A DNA stretch of 64,000 nt, from NCBI GenBank assembly GCA_963669155.1, contig OZ022585.1, positions 5,923,558 to 5,987,557 of the forward strand, read 5' to 3'. The DNA is from Arbacia lixula. Taxonomy: Eukaryota > Echinodermata > Echinoidea > Arbacioida > Arbaciidae. The position numbers and the translations under genes are program-made. Positions 52,315-64,000 of the stretch are shown piece after piece (positions within the stretch are counted from its first letter, which is position 1; each line of letters starts with the position of its first letter). Below the pieces are notes generated by a model that was given only the letters and a program-made list of their open reading frames with translations, was not told the origin of the DNA and did no database searches.

Positions 52315-54861
52315 ATGATGGGAGAAGACGTCTCAGGCTGTGGAGTAGACTTCGGTGCAGACATCGTTGAATTTGCAGGCTTCGAAATCACTACTGACAG
52401 TGTCCGACCATGCCGGAAATACCTGCAGGCGATCCTCGACTTCCCGACACCCACTACCATCACTGATGTGCGATCATGGTTCGGGCTCGTCAACCAGGTG
52501 TCATATGCCTTCAGCATGACAGAGAAGATGCTACCGTTTCGTCAGCTCCTGAAGCCTAGTACGCCATTCGTGTGGACCAACGCCCTCCAGCTTGCCTTTG
52601 AAGAGTCCAAGGCCTTTATTGCCAGCGAGATTGAAGATGGCGTACGGATCTTTGACCCCACCAAGCCTACCTGCCTGGCTACGGACTGGTCCAAGGATGG
52701 TATTGGTTTTTGGCTTTTGCAGAAACATTGCGATTGCAGTGGCACTACCCCTTTCTGTTGTGTCTCTGGATGGAAAATAACTCTTGTAGGCAGTCGATTT
52801 ACTCATGCTGCTGAATCTCGCTATGCCCCAGTAGAAGGCGAGGCGCTTGCAGTTGCAGACGCCCTTGACAAGGCACGATACTTCGTCTTGGGGTGCGAGG
52901 ATCTCATCGTTGCCGTCGACCACAAGCCACTACTCAAGATCTTTGGTGATAGGGCCTTGGAGGGAATCCCTAATCCCCGCTTGCGGAATCTTAAGGAGAA
53001 GACATTGCGATACAAGTTCAAGATGGTCCATGTCCCAGGCATCCGTCACCGTGCTACAGACTGCCTCTCTCGTCACCCAACAGGTGAGCCTGAGAAGTTA
53101 CACCTCCCGGATGACGTAGCGGTGGTCGATATGGTACCACCATCGTTCCTCCACTCACCAACCCTCATGGGGGGCCTTCGAACCTTAGACCCGTACACGG
53201 ATGCTGTTGAAGTCTGCACACTCTCAACTGCCATGTGTGCTCTGGACTCTATTCACCTCAAGTCAGTTACATGGGACCGAGTACGTTCCGCCACCGCAAG
53301 TAATGACACCACGCAGGCACTCCTTGACCTAATTGAGTCTGGCCTGCCTGACCATTGCCATGCGTTTCCCCAACCTCTTCGTGAATATTCCCAGTTTCGA
53401 GATGGACTTTCTTCAGTTGATGGAGTTATCCTGTACAATGATCGTGTGCTTATTCCTCCTTCACTCAGGGATGAAGTCTTGAGCCACCTTCATGCTGCCC
53501 ACCAGGGGATTACGTCAATGACCGCTCGTGCTGAAGCATCTGTCTTCTGGCCTGGCATCACTCCGGCGATTGCTGCTCTACGTGCGGGATGCACTCAGTG
53601 TAACCGTATAGCACCCTCCAATCCCAGTGCGCCACCAGTTCCACTGCTCTCGCCAGTCTACCCCTTCCAGTGTATCTGCGCGGACTACTTTCATTACAAA
53701 GGATGCAGCTATTTGGTCATAGTGGACAGGTACTCGAACTGGCCAATCGTTGAACGGTCTGCGAATGGGGCGGATGGCCTAATCACGTGCCTACGTCGCA
53801 TCTTTGCCACTTTCGGCATTCCTGATGAGCTGACCTCTGATGGTGGCCCTGAATTCACGGCAGTAGCTACACGCCATTTCCTCACCAACTGGGGTATCCA
53901 TCATCGCCTAGCCTCTGTTGCCTTTCCCCACAGCAACTGTCGAGCTGAGGTTGCTGTGAAGACCATTAAACGACTCATTATGGACAACACTAGCGCTACT
54001 GGATCCCTGGATACAGACAACTTTCAGCGGGCCATACTTCAGTATCGCAATACCCCAGACAGGGACACGAAGCTCTCTCCAGCCATGTGCGTCTTTGGCC
54101 ACCCGATCCAGGATTTCATCCCAATTGCCCCTGGCAAATACAAGCCACACAACACCTGGTGTGAAACCTTGCAGGCAAGAGAAGAGGCCCTTCGCAACCG
54201 TCACATGAAGGGGGCAGAACGCTGGTCGGAGCACACCAAACGGCTTCCACCTCTTGTTGTCGGCAATCATGTCCGCATCCAGAACCAAACCGGGCCACAT
54301 CCTCTGAAATGGGACAAGACCGGCATCGTCATTGAAGTACGGCAATATGACCAATATATGGTCCGTGTAGATGGCTCCGGCCGGGTGACGCTGCGGAACA
54401 GGAAGTTTCTGAGACAATACACCCCTGTCCATCGGCCCTTGCCGCCGAAGACGATGGAGGATGATGTTCGTGCCTCAAGTCGACCAGTGTACCCTTACTC
54501 TCCCAAGCATCCCACTACCATGTCTGGAGGCCCACCATCACCCCCTTCACGTCCCGTTGAACCTACAAGACAGCGGCCCGAGCCCATTGCTGATGCCTTC
54601 CTACCACCAGTGGTTGATATCGCTGATGACTCCCGCATATCGCCACCTTTTGTTGATACCCCGTCAACCGCGGTGGGTCGTGCTACTCCTGCTGTGGTTC
54701 CCTCTGCCGCTGCACCTTCAGCAGCTGCTCCTCCACCCCTCCCCCCTCCTCCTGAGGACAGCGTCATCGCTCCTGCTGCCGACCCAGCCCCTTCACCTAG
54801 GCGTTCTCTTCGTCGGGCCGGCAGACCTGCATGGCACTCAGATTATGACATGTCGCCCTAA
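52315..54861 (+). CDS. Truncated retrotransposon Pol: RT end, RNase H, integrase
   Basis: 848 codons, uninterrupted. The start is only the first Met after an in-frame TAA at 52240, not a natural protein start. Residues 1-100 match the RT thumb/connection ([30 protein letters not shown]); the YxDD palm is absent. RNase H follows with D124 in [11 protein letters not shown]. The integrase has an HHCC zinc region at about residues 390-429, then D456, D509 and E545 (D,D-35-E spacing), and a C-terminal [13 protein letters not shown] domain. The last 130 residues are proline/alanine rich. The frame is intact, so decay after deletion is slight. Confidence 0.9.
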   Translation: MMGEDVSGCGVDFGADIVEFAGFEITTDSVRPCRKYLQAILDFPTPTTITDVRSWFGLVNQVSYAFSMTEKMLPFRQLLKPSTPFVWTNALQLAFEESKAFIASEIEDGVRIFDPTKPTCLATDWSKDGIGFWLLQKHCDCSGTTPFCCVSGWKITLVGSRFTHAAESRYAPVEGEALAVADALDKARYFVLGCEDLIVAVDHKPLLKIFGDRALEGIPNPRLRNLKEKTLRYKFKMVHVPGIRHRATDCLSRHPTGEPEKLHLPDDVAVVDMVPPSFLHSPTLMGGLRTLDPYTDAVEVCTLSTAMCALDSIHLKSVTWDRVRSATASNDTTQALLDLIESGLPDHCHAFPQPLREYSQFRDGLSSVDGVILYNDRVLIPPSLRDEVLSHLHAAHQGITSMTARAEASVFWPGITPAIAALRAGCTQCNRIAPSNPSAPPVPLLSPVYPFQCICADYFHYKGCSYLVIVDRYSNWPIVERSANGADGLITCLRRIFATFGIPDELTSDGGPEFTAVATRHFLTNWGIHHRLASVAFPHSNCRAEVAVKTIKRLIMDNTSATGSLDTDNFQRAILQYRNTPDRDTKLSPAMCVFGHPIQDFIPIAPGKYKPHNTWCETLQAREEALRNRHMKGAERWSEHTKRLPPLVVGNHVRIQNQTGPHPLKWDKTGIVIEVRQYDQYMVRVDGSGRVTLRNRKFLRQYTPVHRPLPPKTMEDDVRASSRPVYPYSPKHPTTMSGGPPSPPSRPVEPTRQRPEPIADAFLPPVVDIADDSRISPPFVDTPSTAVGRATPAVVPSAAAPSAAAPPPLPPPPEDSVIAPAADPAPSPRRSLRRAGRPAWHSDYDMSP

Positions 54862-55065
54862 GTTACGGACGACATTTTCCTTGTGTTCTTGTTTTGGAGT
54901 TCCTGTTCGACGAGTTTTAGTGTTTTACAAAGTTACCTGTTATTTGGATATTGGACGTTTTCCTCGAGTTCCCCGTTCTTTGGATATTTGACCTTTTTTT
55001 TGGACACAACTTTCATCTTCGACACGCTTCATTACTTCTCACCGTGCCAAAGACTTGGGGGGAGA

Positions 55066-55176
55066 TAGAGGATATTAACACTTGATTCATACCTGTCCTG
55101 CTCTCTACACAGAAGACTGTGAACATTGCTATTCCAGCGTCTGCTGATCCAGGCAAACAGTACAGGTACTCATTTA
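55066..55176 (+). repeat. 3' LTR of the Ty3/gypsy-type element
   Basis: Identical to the 5' LTR; preceded by the polypurine tract and followed by the CGTAT duplication. Confidence 0.88.
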
Positions 55177-55364
55177 CGTATAACACTCTACTACAGACAT
55201 ATGCCGACGAAACCAAATTAAAATGACATTGTTTTAATTTCTCCTCAACTTTTTTCTTCTTTACTGTTCTCTCCAGTTCTTTCGATTGCTTTGCGAGCGC
55301 ACATTACGGGCGTAGGCCACTGAACTAGTTCAGTGGCGTAGGCAGCCACCCAGCCAGCCAGAAT

Positions 55365-55763
55365 AATTCTCCCTATCGCATATATCCGATATCAAGCGAT
55401 ATCACCTCACGATACCGACATCTGATCGATTGCTCTTGGGACGTATACTTCCGGTAAGAGCTGGTTGTCGGCAGAAAGTGACCAAGAAATCACTTTTTTT
55501 ATGAATTAAGCAGTGAAAATTTTGTGTAGGGTTGTGGTTAGGGTCAAGGTTAGGTTTAGAAAAAGGTTTAGGGTTAGTGTTAAGGTCAGGGTTAGGTTTA
55601 GGGTTAATATTCATAAAATTAGTTGGATACCCTGGTCCCTTTATATTGTACGGGATTGCCGAATGTTCGTGGACCGGAAGTTCATATCCCAAGAATTAAA
55701 GGTAAAAAAATTAGAGCGCCACACACGTTCAGATTCGGAGAGCTATATGCGATAGGGAGAATT
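55365..55763 (+). mobile_element. MITE with telomere-like core, copy 2
   Basis: Same 20 bp ends as 41453-41848, about 399 bp, very similar throughout, again with GGTTAGGGT/GTTTAGGGTT core at about 55538-55605. Confidence 0.82.
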
Positions 55764-56159
55764 GACATAGCAAGATGGCGGCGCGTTCACTAGAGCGTGA
55801 AGCCGCGGTGCCTTTGTGACCGCGCAGTCGTGTATACGCTCTGAATGGGGCTGTTCTTTCCAGGTTCTTTCTAGTTCAGTGGTAACTACTAGTACTGCTT
55901 GACAGCCAATCAAATTCAAGGTTATTCTAGAAGTTGCCATTGATAGCAAAGTTACCATCAATGGTAAGTGTTACGCAATGGTAAGTTTTATGCAACAGGG
56001 CCCTGAAGAGTCTTATCGACATGAATGAGTAATAATCACATTATTGTTACAAGTCACAAGCAAGCAAGCAAGCAAACAGCATGTAAGCTTATTGATTCAC
56101 ATACACACTGTACAATCACTCACATACTGCTTGCTAAGTTCTGATTGTGTTTCAGTTTC

Positions 56160-56770
56160 AGTTTCAATTCAGAGGCCAATGGCATCTTGTCTCTATAACG
56201 ATGGGCCTATCTGACATAATATTACGGAAGATACACTACAGCTCAAAGGAAAGGGAAGAAAGGGAATGAAGGGGCCAATGGCATCTTGTCTCTATAACAA
56301 TGGGCCTATCTGACATAATATTACGGAAGATACACTACAGCTCAAAGGAAAGGGAAGAATGGGAATGAAGGGGCCAATGGCATCTTGTCTCTATAACAAT
56401 GGGCCTATCTGACATAATATTACGGAAGATACATACACTACAGCTCAAAGGAAAGGGAAGAAAGGGAATGAAGGGGCCAATGGCATCTTGTCTCTATAAC
56501 AATGGGCCTATCTGACATAATATTACGGAAGATACATACACTACAGCTCAAAGGAAAGGGAAGAAAGGGAATGAAGGGGCCTCAATTTTAAACTGCGGTA
56601 TATTTTGTCCAGTTCAGCATGAAACACAATGCTTTAGCCTCAAAGCATCGTGTTTCATGCTGAACTGGACAAAATATACTGTGGTTTAAAACTGAGGCTC
56701 TTTCCCTTTCTTCCCTTTCCCTTTCCCTTTGCCAATTCATTTGAGCTGCGATGTATATAGGCCCATCAAT
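56160..56770 (+). repeat. ~100 bp tandem repeat (4 units) attached to a long hairpin
   Basis: Units GGGGCCAATGGCATCTTGTC ... GGAAAGGGAAGAAAGGGAAT repeat four times (about 56170-56580). Then CCTCAATTTTAAACTGCGGT ... ACTGTGGTTTAAAACTGAGG forms a ~120 bp palindrome (56578-56698). The right side returns inverted fragments of the unit (CCCTTTCTTCCCTTTCC, TTTGAGCTGCGATGTATATA, GGCCCATCAATAC), so this is a foldback element whose left arm has been amplified. Confidence 0.75.
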
Positions 56771-57098
56771 ACATGTAGTGGAGGCAAGATGGCATCAGTC
56801 TAAATTGAATAATATCAGTCTCAATAGGTCGTTGGATCTGTTGAGATTGCATCTGGCTCCTCTGAACACCTTACTCTATTCAGGGGTATATAAAAGCATT
56901 TCGATTTGATAAAAGAATGGCTCGAATAAGATGGCATCCATTGGGTTAGCTACAACACTACGCCACCATCACTCAGCCTCAGGTCTCAGCATGCATGACC
57001 AGAATGTCATCATTTTATTTATTGACAGCTTGCATAAAAATTAAGTGAGCCCCACAATTAAATGGAATCAATGGAATACTTAAGGACAAATTCGAGCC

Positions 57099-60000
57099 TT
57101 ACCCGATTGCAATTCACTGTACCAGATTGATCTGCTTTTTAGAAATTATCTGCTCGGTCGCTCGATTGATTTGGCCCGCTGAAGCTGAGCAGTACGTAAG
57201 CGCAGCCGCACCCGAAGGGCCTGGCGTGGCGTTGTCCTCAGCTCAGCTGCCTGCTGGCCTGTTCCAAGGGCAGGCCAGGCTAGACGATTGCACTCCTAAG
57301 TTTCATTACACGATGAAGTATGAAATACCTCAAGATTATGATACTTTCGGAACAGATTCCCTTCTTAAACAATAAATTCTACACATTCAAAGCTGTTAGT
57401 AAAGAGTCAGTACGTTGCTTTCAGAGGCCAAACGCTTATTTCGAAACAGGAAGTGTCATCATAGATGATGTGGTTTACTATACGTCGTGTGTACGTACGG
57501 TACGTGTTGTGTACAAGTTTCGCGACTGTAAACTGCAGGTGATCCCCATTACGCAGTATCTTAAAATAGTAACAATCATAATCTCGCAGTCTATTTATGG
57601 CAGACCCTTTGAGAAAAAAATTGTATTATATTAATCAATCTTTTCAATTTGTACAATGTTATCAGCGAGACTTCGTTGAATAATTAGGACTATTTACATT
57701 CATTGCAAGACTAAGGGTTGCTAAGTGCATATTTAGTACAAAATATAAAGATAAAAGCAAATACAAATGTTTAGGGGTCTGGGCTATTATATTGCGACAC
57801 GGTGCCTTGGAATTGGTCATTAATTAGTGAACTGGATATAGCTAGACATTTGACCCGCCACATGATCGAAATGAAACATGAAAGAATAAACGAAGTGCCC
57901 AAAGTACACGAGTCCAATTAGGTGGAACACTTGTAAAACCGAAAGGAAAACTTCGATGAAATCTTTAGTACCATGTACGTTAGGGAGGGGGGGGGGGGGG
58001 GGGGGGGTCTTATATGTGTTTACACGCTTGATTGCGCTTTGAAACGTTATTGACCGGTTTAATCTTTATGATATCCGGCAAATAAACGGAGATATATGTG
58101 GGTAAACCTGGGAAATATCTTAGCCGCAATCGTTGCAATGATTATTTTTTAAACAAGTTCTATAGTAAACATCTCGAGCGGGAAGCAAACTTCCGTCAAT
58201 AGATTTAAGCTAGGCCTGATGAACTTGTACTTGGAACTACATGAGTAAGAAATAGGCAGTGAAGCAAATAGGGATAGATATAAAGCAGTGCTAGCTTCAG
58301 CTGAATACAAGAAAATGGAATGTTCGTCTTGAATAAAAGATATTGCTTGATACATGTTTCCACTTGAATATGCATTCAAACTGTTGCATATAACCTTGAA
58401 CCTTGTTTTATTGGACTTTGAATATTGTTTACATTGCATTGAAATGGTCTGGGCATGTTTTCCGCATGTCACGCATATAAATAGAGCTATATTTAAATAT
58501 AGCTCTATGATGCCACGTCACCGCCTACCATACCAAGCGAACCAGGATCGGCTTTGATAGACCCCCAGAACGCCCTCCTTCAAGGTGGAAAGACCAAGTC
58601 CTGAATGGGATAGGACTAACTTTACACGGGGCAGAGCTTTTAGTCCAGAACAGACCTGAGTGGAACAGGATCTCTCCGTATGGGAGCTATGGGACACACC
58701 ATCCAGCGCACCTAAGTCAAGTAAGTCAGTATGAGTCATTGCATATTATATTGCTTTTAACAGATTTGTGTTTTGCATAGATTTGCAACTTTATACATTT
58801 TGGCATGTACTTAGATGTATTTTGTCTCCTGCATGATTTGAGCCTTGCATATATTTTGTTACATGCTTTGTTATATTTTGTCTTTCACATATTAATATGC
58901 TTTATTTCTGTAATTATATGATAATTACGTTTGATTCATTTGCACATAAGTAGGCCTTTTCATTTTGTCGATTACGTGTCTTCTACAAAAATAGAAATTC
59001 TCCAATGGGATACCATACCATAGAAAAAAAAAAAGCAAATCGAGAGAAGTTTTGGCAACCTTTACAACGGACATTGATTTAATGAAGCTCCTAGATTTTG
59101 TCAGATACGTTCACAATAATCTTGTACTTTTGGACTCTATAGTGTATTTAAGAATATAAGTCGACGAGAAAAAATATGGTCTTTTCTTTGCGAGCCAAAC
59201 GTGCCCTGCTTGTAGAGGTAAACGGTAATATGTATAATTTGTCATATTATGAGGCCCATCATCAAGACATAACCGTTCCGATTTAATCAATAAAGGGTTC
59301 CATTCTCGTTCGATTTTGTAGCATTATCCAATAATCTCTGGATTATTTGCATTCCTTTGTTTAGACGATTTCGCAACAGTCAAAAGCCTCCAAGTATACA
59401 TTGATTGCTTTCGCTATTTGATTAATAATTTGACACACACTTAGAATATTATTGTGAGCAGATTGATACATCACGTGTTGGTTTAATTGCATCCCAAAAT
59501 GTTGATGTCCTTTTAACGTTATATACCGTTTAAATTTCAGGTTAATTGGACTAACCACTTATTGTAAATAAAGATTGCGCAAATGACTGTTCGATAACCC
59601 TTTGTGCACACTAAGAAATAAACGTGCAGTTTAAGGTTCAATTCTGTGTTTAGCACTCCAATCTTGACAAGGGTTGAATATTCCACCCCGCGGGTTTACT
59701 TCGTACGAACCGGGGTTCAATCTCCAGGAAGGTTCAATTTTGAACCTTTCTGTATGGATCATTAGTCTTGTACAGAAACCTACATAAAAGCGATTATCAT
59801 ATCATTCACACGTTGTACAGTCTCTTATAAAAGTAAGTTGATTCAGAGATTATGGGAAGCAAATGAAGTTGAATTACCAAATGATAAATGTTAATCAATT
59901 TGCTACGTAAATCCAAGCAAACGAAACATAAAAGTTATAATCCTCCGTAAAGAAAGTAATCGTACATAGACTAAGCGGCGAGCCGGTGTTGATCAACCAA

Positions 60001-60365
60001 TCATGGAAGCGGAGACAATGCATCAAATAGGTACTTCATACTCAGATGCTAATGAATATTCATTCATGCATTAGGCCTATTGATTTGTGGCATATTTTTT
60101 TTTTTTTTTTACATTTTAAGAGATAAACTAGATAGAAAGAATATTTAAGCGTACACTCCAATAAACATTTAGAAACTTAGACATTAAAACAATACACCTA
60201 ATTGAGTGCAGAAAACAAAATATTGATCTTTATTTGTACTAACCAATATTTTTGGAGCACATTACTGTAGTACTATACTGTATATATGAAAGTGAGCATG
60301 TAAAAACGATAGGTGTAGGGTAAGATAAGATGGGATAGGATATGATTAAATGTAGGGTTAGGATA
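57099..60365 (+). repeat. Large direct repeat, copy 1
   Basis: About 3.27 kb starting CTTACCCGATTGCAATTCAC and collinear with 60833-64000 with few mismatches. Contains a G20-class homopolymer (about 57985-58008), a LINE RT tail (58435-58735) and CACCCCGCGGGTTTACTTCG. It has about 75 bp near 59565-59640 that copy 2 lacks. Confidence 0.88.
58435..58735 (+). pseudogene. LINE reverse-transcriptase C-terminal fragment, copy 1
   Basis: Frame-broken remains of the non-LTR RT tail: KWSGHVFRMSR (family pattern RWFGHV.RM), then MPRHRLPYQA, then RPPERPPSRWKDQVLNGIGL and RPEWNR. A 24 bp palindrome AGAGCTATATTTAAATATAGCTCT interrupts it between the first and second motifs. Confidence 0.65.
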
Positions 60366-60832
60366 GTGTGTGCGTTTATATCCATGTCTGTTCAATCGTG
60401 TATCAAATAAGTTATATTTAGTTTCTGAAAGGTCTTTGTTTTTTATCACATTTTGACGTCCAAAAAACTACGTTATGGGGTTCATCAATAAACCCTGAAA
60501 GATTCATTATGCACCCTGTAGAGTTGGGTTTGGTGGAAAATGAACCCCAAAAATATACATTTACTGGTGCAAATTTGAGCCGTGTGGATGTTGAATTGAA
60601 CCCAGACTACTTTAAAATTGAACCCCCAGGGGTGCAGTCTTTAACCTGTGAGGGTTCAAGGGTAAACACTAGGGGTACAATAATGCACCCCATTAGAGGG
60701 TTTAAAATTGCACCCTCGACTAGGGTGAAAATTTTGAATCCCATTGGGGTGCTGCTATTGTATTGTTACGGTCCCCGAGTTCCCTTTATTCCCATGTTTA
60801 TAGTAAGCCCAAATTCTCCCTAACACCCCCTC
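60366..60832. other. Spacer between the two large repeats
   Basis: About 467 bp. Holds a 104-codon plus ORF (60509-60823) built on scattered ATTGAACCC, TGCACCCC and AGGGTT words in both orientations; it has no recognised domain and I do not call it a gene. Confidence 0.5.
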
Positions 60833-63800
60833 TTACCCGATTGCAATTCACTGCAACAGATTGATCTGCTTTTTAGAAATTATCTGCTCGGTCGCTAGAT
60901 TGATTTGGCCCGCTGAAGCTGAGCAGTACGTAAGCGCAGCCGCAGCCGAAGGGCCTGGCGTGGCGTTGTCCTCAGCTCAGCTGCCTGCTGGCCTGTTCCT
61001 TGGAAGGGCAGGCCAGGCTAGACGATTGCACTCCTAAGTTTCATTACACGATGAAGTATGAAATACCTCAAGATTATGATACTTTCGGAACAGATTCCCT
61101 TCTTAAACAATAAATTCTACACATTCAAAGCTGTTAGTAAAGAGTCAGTACGTTGCTTTCAGAGGCCAAACGCTTATTTCGAAACAGGAAGTGTCATCAT
61201 AGATGATGTGGTTTACTATACGTCGTGTGTACGTACGGTACGTGTTGTGTACAAGTTTCGCGTACTGTAAACTACAGGTGATCCCCATTACGCAATATCT
61301 AAAAATAGTAACAATCATAATCTCGCAGTCTATTTATGGCAGACCCTTTGAGAAAAAAATTGTATTATATTAATCAATCTTTTCAATTTGTGCAATGTTA
61401 TCAGCGAGACTTCGTTGAATAATTAGGACTATTTACATTCATTGCAAGACTAAGGGTTGCTAAGTGCATATTTAGTACAAAATATAGAGATAAAAGCAAA
61501 TACAAATGTTTAGGGGTCTGGGCTATTATATTGCGACACGGTGCCTTGGAATTGGTCATTAGTGAACTGGATATAGCTAGACATTTGACCCGCCACATGA
61601 TCGAAATGAAACATGAAAGAATAAACGAAGTGCCCAAAGTACGCGAGTCCAAGGTGGAACACTTGTAAAACCGAAAGGAAAACTTCGATGAAATCTTTAG
61701 TACTATGTACGTTAGGGAGGGGGGGGGGGGGGGGGGGGGGTTCTTATATGTGTTTACACGCTTGATTGCGCTTTGAAACGTTATTGACCGGTTTAATCTT
61801 TATGATATCAGGCAAATAAACGGAGATATGTGTGGGTAAACCTGGGAAATATCTCAGCCGCAATCGTTGCAATGATTATTTTAAACAAGTTGTATAGTAA
61901 ACATCTCGAGCGGGAAGCAAACTTCCGTCAATAGATTTAAGCTAGGCCTGGTGAACTTGTACTTGGAACTACATGAGTAAGAAATAGGCAGTGAAGCAAA
62001 TAGGGATAGATATAAAGCAGTGCTAGCTTCAGCTGAATACAAGAAAATGGAATGTTCGTCTTGAATAAAAGATATTGCTTGATACATGTTTCCACTTGAA
62101 TATGCATTCAAACTGTTGCATATAACCTTGAACCTTGTTTTATTTGACTTTGAATATTGTTTACATTGCATTGAAATGGTCTGGGCATGTTTTCCGCATG
62201 TCACGCATAGAGCTATATTTAAATATAGCTCTATGATGCCACGTCACCGCCTACCATACCAAGCGTTCAGGAATGGCTTTGATAGACCCCCGGAACGCCC
62301 TCCTTCAAGGTGGAAAGACCAAGTCCTGAATGGGATAGGACTACCTTTACACGGGGCAGAGCTTTTAGTCCAGAACAGACCTGAGTGGAACAGGATGGGA
62401 GCTATGGGACACACCATCCAGCGCACCTAAGTCAAGTAAGTCAGTATGAGTCATTGCATATTATATTGCTTTTAACAGATTTGTGTCTTGCATAGATTTG
62501 CAACTTTATACATTTTGGCATGTACTTAGATGTATTTTGTCTCCTGCATGATTTGAGCCTTGCATATATTTTGTTACATGCTTTGTTATATTTTGTCTTT
62601 CACATATTAATATGCTTTATTTTTGTAATTATATGATAATTAAGTTTGATTCATTTGCACATAAGTAGGCCTTTTCATTTTGTCGATTACGTGTCTTCTA
62701 CAAAAAGAAGAAGAAATTCTCCAATGGGATACCATACCACAGAAAAAAAAAGCAAATCGAGAGAAGTTTTGGCAACCTTTACAACGGACATTGATTTAAC
62801 GAAGCTCCTAGATTTTGTCAGATACGTTCACAATAATCTTATACTTTTGGACTCTATAATGTATTTAAGAATATAAGTCGACGAGAAAAAATATGGTCTT
62901 TTCTTTGCGAGCCAAACGTGCCCTGCTTGTAGAGGTAAACGGTAATATGTATAATTTGTCATATTATGAGGCCCATCATCAAGACATAACCGTTCCGATT
63001 TAATCAATAAAGGGTTCCATTCTCGTTCGATTTTGTAGCATTATCCAATAATCTCTGGATTATTTGCATTCCTTTGTTTAGACGATTTCGCAACAGTCAA
63101 AAGCCTCCAAGTATACATTGATTGCTTTCGCTATTTGATTAATAATTTGACACACACTTAAAATATTATTGTGAGCAGATTGATACATCACGTGTTGGTT
63201 TAATTGCATCCCAAAATGTTGATATCCCTTTAACGTTATATACCGTTTAAATTTCAGGTTAATTGGACTAACCACCTCAATTCTGTGTTTAGCACTCCAA
63301 TCTTGACAAGGGTTGAATATTCCACCCCGCGGGTTTACTTCGTACGAACCGGGGTTCAATCTCCAGGAAGGTTCAATTTTGAACCTTTCTGTATGGATCA
63401 TTAGTCTTGTACAGAAACCTACATAAAAGCGATTATCATATCATTCACACGTTGTACAGTCTCTTATAAAAGTAAGTTGATTCAGAGATTATGGGAAGCA
63501 ATGAAGTTGAATTACCAAATGATGAATGTTAATCAATTTGCTACGTAAATCCAAGCAAACGAAACATAAAAGTTATAATCCTCCGTAAAGAAAGTAATCG
63601 TACATAGACTAAGCGGCGAGCCGGTGTTGATCAACCAATCATGGAAGCGGAGACAAGGCATCAAATAGGTACTTCATACTCAGATGCTAATGAATATTCA
63701 TTCATGCATTAGGCCTATTGATTTGTGGCATATTTTTTTTTTTTTACATTTTAAGACATAAACTAGATAGAAAGAATATTTAAGCGTACATTCCAATAAA

Positions 63801-64000
63801 CATTTAGAAACTTAGACATTAAAACAATACACCTAATTGAGTGCAGAAAACAAAATATTTATCTTTATTTGTACTAACCAATATTTTTGGAGCACATTAC
63901 TGTAGTACTATACTGTATATATGAAAGTGAGCATGTAAAAACGATAGGTGTAGGGTAAGATAAGATGGGATAGGATATGATTAAATGTAGGGTTAGGATA
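60833..64000 (+). repeat. Large direct repeat, copy 2 (runs off window)
   Basis: Same order as copy 1, offset 3734 bp at the left end and 3635 bp at the right end because of small deletions. Homology is still present at the last base of the window, so the right boundary is unknown. Confidence 0.88.
62170..62430 (+). pseudogene. LINE reverse-transcriptase C-terminal fragment, copy 2
   Basis: Same motifs as copy 1; here the stretch from MPRHRLPYQAFRNGFDRPPE to RPEWNRMGAMGHTIQRT stays in one frame, ending at a stop. Six bases shorter around the palindrome than copy 1. Confidence 0.65.

Larger units (their letters stand above)
51830..55176 (+). mobile_element. Ty3/gypsy-type LTR retrotransposon, internally deleted
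   Basis: Two 111 bp direct repeats (51830-51940, 55066-55176), identical to each other, flanked by CGTAT at 51825-51829 and 55177-55181. A purine tract (GACTTGGGGGGAGA) precedes the right LTR. The interior has a single long ORF from the end of RT through RNase H and integrase; gag, protease and the RT catalytic palm are missing, so it cannot move on its own. LTR ends are TAG..TTA rather than TG..CA. Identical LTRs suggest a recent insertion. Confidence 0.88.

Noticed and set aside
53908..54432. 174-codon minus ORF opposite the integrase
   Set aside because: Shadow of the integrase frame, which has all catalytic motifs on the plus strand.
60509..60823. 104-codon ORF in the spacer between large repeats
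   Set aside because: Composition is dominated by AACCC/GGGTT words; no domain, no second copy of the ORF and no splice or promoter evidence.

Overview
The window is eukaryotic genomic DNA, most likely from an echinoderm and probably a sea urchin. The evidence is an intron-rich gene with GT..AG junctions, many short inverted-repeat transposons and minisatellites inside introns, an AT-rich background with frequent acatgtac-type words, and an animal-type vault PARP. The species call is inference; no bacterial genes, operons or CRISPR arrays are present.

One gene fills most of the window. It is a minus-strand PARP4 (vault poly(ADP-ribose) polymerase, vPARP) homologue running from a start codon at 50149 down to at least 436, where it leaves the left edge unfinished. 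I could build 33 coding exons whose phases all agree, at least 3317 codons, about twice the roughly 1.7 thousand residues of vertebrate PARP4. Domain order is BRCT (exons 1-2), linker (3-6), PARP helical domain (7-9), PARP catalytic domain with H-Y-E triad (10-13), VIT (14-17), vWA with MIDAS (19-21), PARP4-specific post-vWA module (22-24), a helical TPR-like insert (25-27), one giant 5340 bp exon (28), then small in-phase C-terminal exons (29-33). Exon 28 encodes a proline-rich repeat, about seven heptads like the RNA polymerase II CTD, a poly-lysine stretch, a glycine-rich stretch, and about 30 copies of a 26-residue FG repeat resembling nucleoporins. That layout is the most unusual thing in the window.

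Introns carry mobile and tandem DNA: a pair of TTAA-flanked (piggyBac-type) MITEs at 0.8 and 3.6 kb, a pogo-like element at 9.0-9.7 kb, a hAT-like MITE at 18.7 kb, a MITE nested in another MITE at 38.6-39.5 kb, two large foldback elements, a 64 bp minisatellite at 17.6-18.0 kb and a 55 bp satellite at 35.5-37.1 kb. Several exon ends have been tandemly copied together with their splice sites (exons 6, 16, 25), and exons 29 and 30 are duplicates of each other.

Upstream of the PARP4 start (50.2-64 kb) I see no host gene. This part holds a 3.35 kb Ty3/gypsy-type LTR element with identical 111 bp LTRs and a 5 bp target duplication but no gag, protease or RT palm; a second copy of a MITE with telomere-like sequence; a roughly 100 bp tandem repeat ending in a long hairpin; and two direct copies of a repeat of about 3.2 kb, each carrying a decayed LINE reverse-transcriptase tail.
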